From an uncultured Clostridia bacterium (GTDB taxonomy: Bacteria; Bacillota; Clostridia; TANB77; CAG-508): DNA of 10,484 bases. Below, piece after piece: positions 7,124 to 10,484 of the stretch. How positions within the stretch are numbered: position 1 is the first letter of the stretch; each line of letters begins with the position of its first letter. A model generated the notes under the pieces. It did not search any database and was not told where the DNA came from. It saw nothing but the letters and a program-made list of their open reading frames with translations. A program made the position numbers and the translations under genes. The stretch lies in contig CALXZS010000034.1 in assembly GCA_944393305.1 (NCBI GenBank), positions 1 through 10,484 of the forward strand. The letters are read 5' to 3'.

Positions 7124-7357
7124 AATAAAAAAAGAATTGTAATTTTTTAATGTTATAGTAAAACAATATCAATATTACAAAGAGCAATATACATTCTTCC
7201 ACATTTCACGGCGCGGGTCGCTCGTATTTACTCGCTCCAGCTTGCACGTTACACTTCGCTCTTTGAGCTTCGTTCGCTGAAATGTTTTAGATTGTATATT
7301 GCTCTTTTTGATAATAAATTGCTGAAATATAACATTTAAATTACAATTCTTTTTATT
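7124..7357. terminator. Split bidirectional terminator-like inverted repeat enclosing a family 1 element
   Basis: The arms 7124-7157 and 7328-7357 are near-perfect reverse complements of about 30 bp, differing by small length changes in A/T runs. The shared core is AAAAAGAATTGTAATTT plus AATGTTATA. They begin 11 bp after the DUF4364 stop and end 7 bp before the proS stop codon. The far arm ends in TTTTT on the plus strand and TTTTTTT on the minus strand, as expected for terminators of the two convergent genes. The arms are now about 170 bp apart, with family 1 copy C between them. The other bases in the gap hold nothing I recognise. Confidence 0.65.
7179..7307 (+). repeat. Family 1 MITE-like palindromic repeat, copy C
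   Basis: This 129-bp element has 19-bp terminal inverted repeats with one mismatch: AAAGAGCAATATACATTCT on the left and AGATTGTATATTGCTCTTT on the right. From AATATAC onward it is almost identical to copy A, including CACGGCGCGGGTCGC, CTCCAGCTTGCACG and AGCTTCGTTCGCTGAAATG, with a variable middle. The outer arm (GAGC/GCTC) differs from that of copy A (GCC/GGC) but still pairs with itself. The right arm is followed by T-residues (CTCTTTTTG), so a transcript from DUF4364 would form a terminator-like hairpin. The interior is GC-rich and carries no gene. Confidence 0.85.
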
Positions 7358-7364
7358 ACTTATC

Positions 7365-8810
7365 TTAGTATTGTCTTCCCCAAATAACTAATTTATCTGC
7401 TTTCTTTCCACAACATACACATTTATCTCCTACTTTTTCATATTCACCATCAAATGGTATGCATCTTGATTTTGCACCAGTAAGTTCATGAATTTTATCT
7501 TCACATTCTTCACTTCCACACCACATTGCTTTTATAAATCCTTGATTTGTTTCTAAGTTATTTTTAAATTCTTCCATATTTGTCGCAACTGATGTTTTTT
7601 CTTTTACTCTTTTTACACATTCATTAAACATATTTTTTTGAATGTCTTCAAGTAATTCTTCTACTTTTTTATTAAGTTCTTCTAATTTAACTTCTATTTT
7701 CTCTAAAGTATCTCTTCTAACTATTATGCATTTACCTGCTTCTATATCTCTTGGTCCTATTTCAATTCTAATTGGTACTCCTCTCATTTCCCAATCATTA
7801 AATTTGTAACCTGGTGAATATTGGTCTCTAACATCTAATTCTACTCTAAATTTTTCAGATAAATTTTTATATAATTCTTCTGCTTTTTCTTTTACGCCTT
7901 CTTTATGCATTGCAACTGGTACTATTACTACTTGAATTGGTGCTACTCTTGGTGGCAATTTTAAACCTCTATTATCTCCATGTGCCATTATTACTGCACC
8001 TATTAATCTGGTACTTATTCCCCAAGATGTTTGGTATGCATATTCTTCTTTACCTTCTCTATTTTGAAATTTTATTTCAAATGGTTTTGTAAAATTCTGT
8101 CCAAAATAATGCGAAGTTCCTGATTGTAATGCTCTTCCATCATGTGTCATTGTTTCTACTGTATATGTTGCTTCTGCACCTGCAAACTTTTCTGATTCTG
8201 TTTTTATACCTCTTAATACTGGTATTGCTAATAAATTTTCTATTACATCTGTATAAACATCTAATATTTCTAAAGTGAATTTCTTTGCTTCTTCTGCTGT
8301 TTCATGTATTGTATGACCTTCTTGCCATTGAAATTCTCTTGAACGTAAAAATGGTCTAGTTTCTTTTTCCCATCTTAAAACATTACACCATTGATTATAT
8401 ATATATGGTAAATCTCTCCATGAATTTAACCATTTAGCATACATTGTTGAGAAAATAGTTTCTGATGTAGGTCTAACACATAGTCTCTCTTCTAGCTCTT
8501 CTCCTCCCCCCATAGTTACCCAAGCAACTTCTGGTGCAAATCCTTCAACATGGTCTTTTTCCTTTTGAAGTAAATTTTCTGGTATTAATACTGGCATTGA
8601 GATATTTTTTACACCATGCTCTTTAAATTTCTTATCTGTATATTTTTGTATATTTTCCCATATAGCATAACCATATGGACGTATTGCTATAAATCCTTTA
8701 ACATCTGTATAATCTGCAAGTTCTGCTTTTAGTACAATATCTGTATACCATTTTGCACAATCTTCTTCTATATTTGTAATATCTTTTACAAAATTTTTAT
8801 TATCACTCAT
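7365..8810 (-). CDS. proS: Prolyl-tRNA synthetase, archaeal/eukaryotic-like type
   Basis: A 481-residue class II aminoacyl-tRNA synthetase that charges tRNA-Pro with proline. It lacks the bacterial editing insertion and has the C-terminal extension of the shorter archaeal-like type. Numbering from the chosen Met, class II motif 2 contains RPTSE (113-117) and RWEKETRPFLRSREFQWQEGH (147-167). Motif 3 includes GISTRLIGAVIMAHGDNRG (264-282). The anticodon-binding domain follows (about 290-395). The C-terminal domain has Cys431, Cys436, Cys464 and Cys466/467, a likely zinc site, and ends in the typical WGRQY. An upstream in-frame ATG at 8846 would add 12 residues and lengthen the overlap with scpB. 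The start at 8810 is preferred because GGAGGA sits 7 nt before it. The reading frame overlaps scpB by 8 bp, implying cotranscription and coupled translation. Confidence 0.95.
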   Translation of the reverse strand: MSDNKNFVKDITNIEEDCAKWYTDIVLKAELADYTDVKGFIAIRPYGYAIWENIQKYTDKKFKEHGVKNISMPVLIPENLLQKEKDHVEGFAPEVAWVTMGGGEELEERLCVRPTSETIFSTMYAKWLNSWRDLPYIYNQWCNVLRWEKETRPFLRSREFQWQEGHTIHETAEEAKKFTLEILDVYTDVIENLLAIPVLRGIKTESEKFAGAEATYTVETMTHDGRALQSGTSHYFGQNFTKPFEIKFQNREGKEEYAYQTSWGISTRLIGAVIMAHGDNRGLKLPPRVAPIQVVIVPVAMHKEGVKEKAEELYKNLSEKFRVELDVRDQYSPGYKFNDWEMRGVPIRIEIGPRDIEAGKCIIVRRDTLEKIEVKLEELNKKVEELLEDIQKNMFNECVKRVKEKTSVATNMEEFKNNLETNQGFIKAMWCGSEECEDKIHELTGAKSRCIPFDGEYEKVGDKCVCCGKKADKLVIWGRQY

Positions 8811-9480
8811 TATTTTCTCCTCCAATTTTGTTGTCTTCATTTTCATTATTATTTTCTAATATTGGCATTTCATTTTTATTAAAATCTTTATTTTTTTCTT
8901 CTGTCTCTTCTTGTTTATCAGTATTTTCTTCTATTTCATCTATTACAATCTGTCTATTACTATCTAATTTATACTTAGGTAGTTTTGGTAAATCTTTTAT
9001 ACTTTTTAAACCAAATGTTTTTAAAAATTCTTCTGTTACTTTGTATGTCATCGGTTTTCCCGGAAGATCTGCTTTACCTGCTTGTTCAATAAAATTATAT
9101 TCCAATAATCTATATAAAGATGCTTGTGAGTCTACTCCTCTTATTGCATCAATATCTGATTTTGTTGCTCTTGGATTGTATGCAATAATACTTAAAACTT
9201 CTAAAGATGCTTGTGAAATTGTAGGTTTACTACGTGCACCTAATAAAGGATATAGATATTCATAGTAATCTTTTTTTGAAGATAATTGATAACCATCTTC
9301 TACTCTTACTAATTCTATTCCCCTATTTTGTTTTTTATATTCTTCTTGCATTTCATTTATGGTCTGTATTATATTATCTGAAGTTTCTTCAAGTATTGTC
9401 ATTAATTCTCTTATTTTGACCACTCTTCCAGCAGAAAATAGAATTGCTTCTATTACTCCTTGCATTTTTTCTTTCTCCAT
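8803..9480 (-). CDS. scpB: Segregation and condensation protein B
   Basis: A 225-residue protein that joins ScpA and Smc in the bacterial condensin complex, which compacts and separates chromosomes. Two winged-helix domains are visible. The first, at about 5-75, contains GVIEAILFSAGRVVKI. The second, at about 85-165, contains the highly conserved SQASLEVLSIIAYNP, a GVDSQASLYRLLEY helix and LPGKPMTYKVTEEFLKTFGL. The last 45 or so residues are acidic, Asn/Glu-rich and probably disordered. The ATG at 9480 is preceded directly by an in-frame GTG at 9483. AAGGA lies 9 nt from the ATG and 6 nt from the GTG, so either could be used. The gene has its own promoter and overlaps proS by 8 bp. scpA, often adjacent in Firmicutes, is not in this window. 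Confidence 0.93.
   Translation of the reverse strand: MEKEKMQGVIEAILFSAGRVVKIRELMTILEETSDNIIQTINEMQEEYKKQNRGIELVRVEDGYQLSSKKDYYEYLYPLLGARSKPTISQASLEVLSIIAYNPRATKSDIDAIRGVDSQASLYRLLEYNFIEQAGKADLPGKPMTYKVTEEFLKTFGLKSIKDLPKLPKYKLDSNRQIVIDEIEENTDKQEETEEKNKDFNKNEMPILENNNENEDNKIGGENNE
8818..8823 (-). promoter_or_regulatory. Ribosome binding site that sets the proS start
   Basis: GGAGGA on the minus strand lies inside the last codons of scpB (encoding the Gly-Gly pair near its end), 7 nt before the ATG at 8810. The alternative ATG at 8846 has no comparable site. Confidence 0.85.
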
Positions 9481-9515
9481 CACATTTATTCCTTCTTTTG
9501 CTAAAATATGTATAT

Positions 9516-9545
9516 ATTATATCATCAATCTAGCTTTCTGGTCAA
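9516..9545 (-). promoter_or_regulatory. Sigma-A type promoter of the scpB-proS operon
   Basis: The minus strand reads TTGACC (9540-9545), an 18-bp spacer and TATAAT (9516-9521) preceded by TGA, giving an extended -10. The start point would be near 9509, about 29 nt before the scpB start. It is back to back with the promoter of the small divergent gene. Confidence 0.78.
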
Positions 9546-9551
9546 TATCTC

Positions 9552-9580
9552 TTGATTTTTCTATGTTTCTATGTTATATT
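9552..9580 (+). promoter_or_regulatory. Promoter of the small divergent gene
   Basis: TTGATT (9552-9557), a 17-bp spacer and TATATT (9575-9580) preceded by TGT form a good extended -10 promoter. The start point would be near 9587, about 33 nt before the preferred ATG at 9620. The 119-bp gap between the two gene starts thus holds two divergent promoters. Confidence 0.65.
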
Positions 9581-9619
9581 GTTTTTGGTAAATATTAGAT
9601 TATTATGGATGGTGTTATT

Positions 9620-9784
9620 ATGTACGAAGAAGAAAATAAAAGAGAAAGAAAAAAAATTGAAATAGTTCAAGGAAACGGAAAAGATTTGAATATATCTGAA
9701 GTTAGAGATAATCTTTCATTTGAAAAACCTGAAGAAAATAAAAAGAAAAATATTATAATTCCTGAAAATCAGGAGAATAATTAA
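9620..9784 (+). CDS. Small uncharacterised basic/acidic protein, 54 residues
   Basis: This short frame reads MYEEENKRERKKIEIV, then QGNGKDLNISEVRDNLSFEK, a charged PEENKKK stretch, NIIIPENQENN and a stop. I do not recognise a characterised family. The middle part (EIVQGNGKDLNIS...) looks like a short structured segment between charged tails. There is no signal peptide or membrane helix. Support for it being real comes from a good promoter, GGTG 5 nt before the ATG with the same spacing as the amylase gene, an unbroken frame and a hairpin shortly after its stop. An in-frame ATG at 9605 would give 59 residues but has no ribosome site. It is divergent from scpB. The function is unknown. Confidence 0.65.
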   Translation: MYEEENKRERKKIEIVQGNGKDLNISEVRDNLSFEKPEENKKKNIIIPENQENN

Positions 9785-9791
9785 AAAGCAC

Positions 9792-9828
9792 GAAGCTGTT
9801 TTGGGGAGGTGTCCCCAAAAACAGCTTC
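9792..9828 (+). repeat. Family 3 short palindromic repeat between the small gene and the ROK kinase
   Basis: GAAGCTGTTTTGGGG and CCCCAAAAACAGCTTC pair around the loop AGGTGT with one bulged A. The arms and loop repeat those at 6356-6386, where the element is on the other strand. It lies 7 bp after the small gene's stop and 7 bp beyond the kinase stop, where convergent transcripts should end. T-residues follow on the minus side (GTGCTTTTT). It may therefore serve as a terminator, chiefly for the kinase, while also being a dispersed repeat. Confidence 0.8.
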
Positions 9829-9835
9829 AAAAACA

Positions 9836-10484
9836 TTAAATTTCAGTTGCTCCAATTATTCCTGCATCGTTCTTTAATTTAGCAGATACTAATTTTACTT
9901 TTGTATCTTCATTAAATACTTTATTTCTTAATTTTTCATCCAATATTGGTAAAAATACATCATCATAATATGAAAAACTTCCACCAAAAGCTATTGCTTG
10001 AGGTTCAAATATATTAATTATATTTGCTATTCCTATACTTACATTTTCTAAATATTCATTAACAAATTTTTTTACTTTTGCCTTTTCAATATTATTTCTT
10101 ATATAATTTTGAACTTCTTCTGCTTCTGTGTTTTCATCAAGTTCTAAATCTTTTATTGCTCTTTTTTTAAATCTTTTCATTGATGCATATGTTTCAAAAC
10201 AACCTTTATTTCCACATTTACACAAGTTGCCGTTTTTTTCTATTATCATATGACCGAATTCAAACCCAGGATTTTGTTTTGGTTCTAGCAATTCTCCATT
10301 TAAAAATACTGCACTTCCTACACCTGTTCCTAAACATAAAAATACGCAATCATCATATTTTTTTAATGCTCCATATTCTTTTTCAGCAATCCCTGCACAT
10401 TTACCGTCATTTTTTATTCTTACTAATGTACCATATTTTTGCTCAAGGACCTTTCCGATATTATATTCTTTTATATTTAAATTT
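9836..10484 (-). CDS. ROK-family sugar kinase, probable glucokinase (N-terminus beyond window edge)
   Basis: The frame is open to the window edge and gives 215 residues without a start, so about 90-100 N-terminal residues are missing compared with typical ROK proteins of about 300-320. Numbering the visible part, the catalytic base is D26 (IKNDGKCAG). LGTGVGSAVFLNGEL (51-65) is the phosphate-binding loop. EFGHMI (75-80) with C88, C90 and C95 (CKCGNKGCFE) forms the ROK zinc site. IANIINIFEPQAIAFGGS is the conserved C-terminal adenosine-binding part. No helix-turn-helix can be judged because the N-terminus is absent, but the intact catalytic Asp and zinc motif favour a kinase over a ROK repressor. 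Glucose is the likely substrate; fructose, mannose or an acetyl-hexosamine cannot be excluded. An internal TTG at 10291 is not the real start. Confidence 0.92.
   Translation of the reverse strand, partial: NLNIKEYNIGKVLEQKYGTLVRIKNDGKCAGIAEKEYGALKKYDDCVFLCLGTGVGSAVFLNGELLEPKQNPGFEFGHMIIEKNGNLCKCGNKGCFETYASMKRFKKRAIKDLELDENTEAEEVQNYIRNNIEKAKVKKFVNEYLENVSIGIANIINIFEPQAIAFGGSFSYYDDVFLPILDEKLRNKVFNEDTKVKLVSAKLKNDAGIIGATEI

Noticed and set aside
129..7307. The three repeats as a CRISPR array
   Set aside because: The copies are kilobases apart, about 120 bp long and palindromic, with genes and not spacers between them.
7179..7307. Family 1 element as a group II intron or tRNA-like gene
   Set aside because: It is too short, with no domain V-like hairpin, no reverse transcriptase and no cloverleaf or TTCGA-type T-loop in the right position.
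8828..9265. 145-residue plus-strand frame opposite scpB
   Set aside because: It is antisense to the conserved ScpB domains and has no ribosome site.
9480..9604. T-box or other riboswitch controlling proS
   Set aside because: The predicted leader before scpB is only about 29 nt and proS follows scpB with an overlap, leaving no room for a T-box.

Overview
The window looks like a chromosomal piece of a low-G+C Gram-positive bacterium, most likely an uncultured gut-type Clostridia. The support is the very AT-rich coding DNA, strong GGAGG-type ribosome binding sites, a DUF4364 protein, an archaeal/eukaryotic-type prolyl-tRNA synthetase and a cytoplasmic GH13 alpha-amylase. The standard bacterial code fits: TGG encodes Trp and TGA is used as a stop. 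Genus and species cannot be read from the sequence.

Layout. Positions 1-290 hold no gene. They carry two GC-richer repeat elements of different families. From 291 to 3643 on the minus strand lie an MscS-type channel, an OmpR-family response regulator and its histidine kinase, read in that order. Positions 3644-4077 again hold no gene and carry one copy of each repeat family. A plus-strand alpha-amylase (4078-5544) meets trmB (5627-6340, minus) at a perfect 38-bp palindromic terminator. trmB and a DUF4364 gene (6571-7113, plus) are divergent and each has a good promoter. DUF4364 converges with proS at an intergenic region of nested inverted repeats (7124-7357). scpB and proS (9480 to 7365, minus) overlap by 8 bp and share one promoter. 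A divergent small gene (9620-9784, plus) faces a ROK-family sugar kinase that runs off the right edge.

The protein genes are ordinary: osmotic protection and signalling, glucan breakdown plus glucose phosphorylation, tRNA modification and charging, and chromosome condensation. No defence system, CRISPR array, transposase, tRNA or rRNA gene was found.

The most interesting content is non-coding. Three families of dispersed palindromic elements occupy the gaps. Family 1 has three copies of about 120-130 bp, with AATATACATTCT-type ends and an interior of roughly 50% G+C. Family 2 has two copies with AATTGTATATT-type ends. Family 3 has two 31-37-bp hairpins with an AGGTGT loop. Family 1 copies keep complementary outer arms whose sequence differs between copies, and one copy sits inside a split bidirectional terminator. 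This suggests either insertion into terminator hairpins or selection for an RNA fold.
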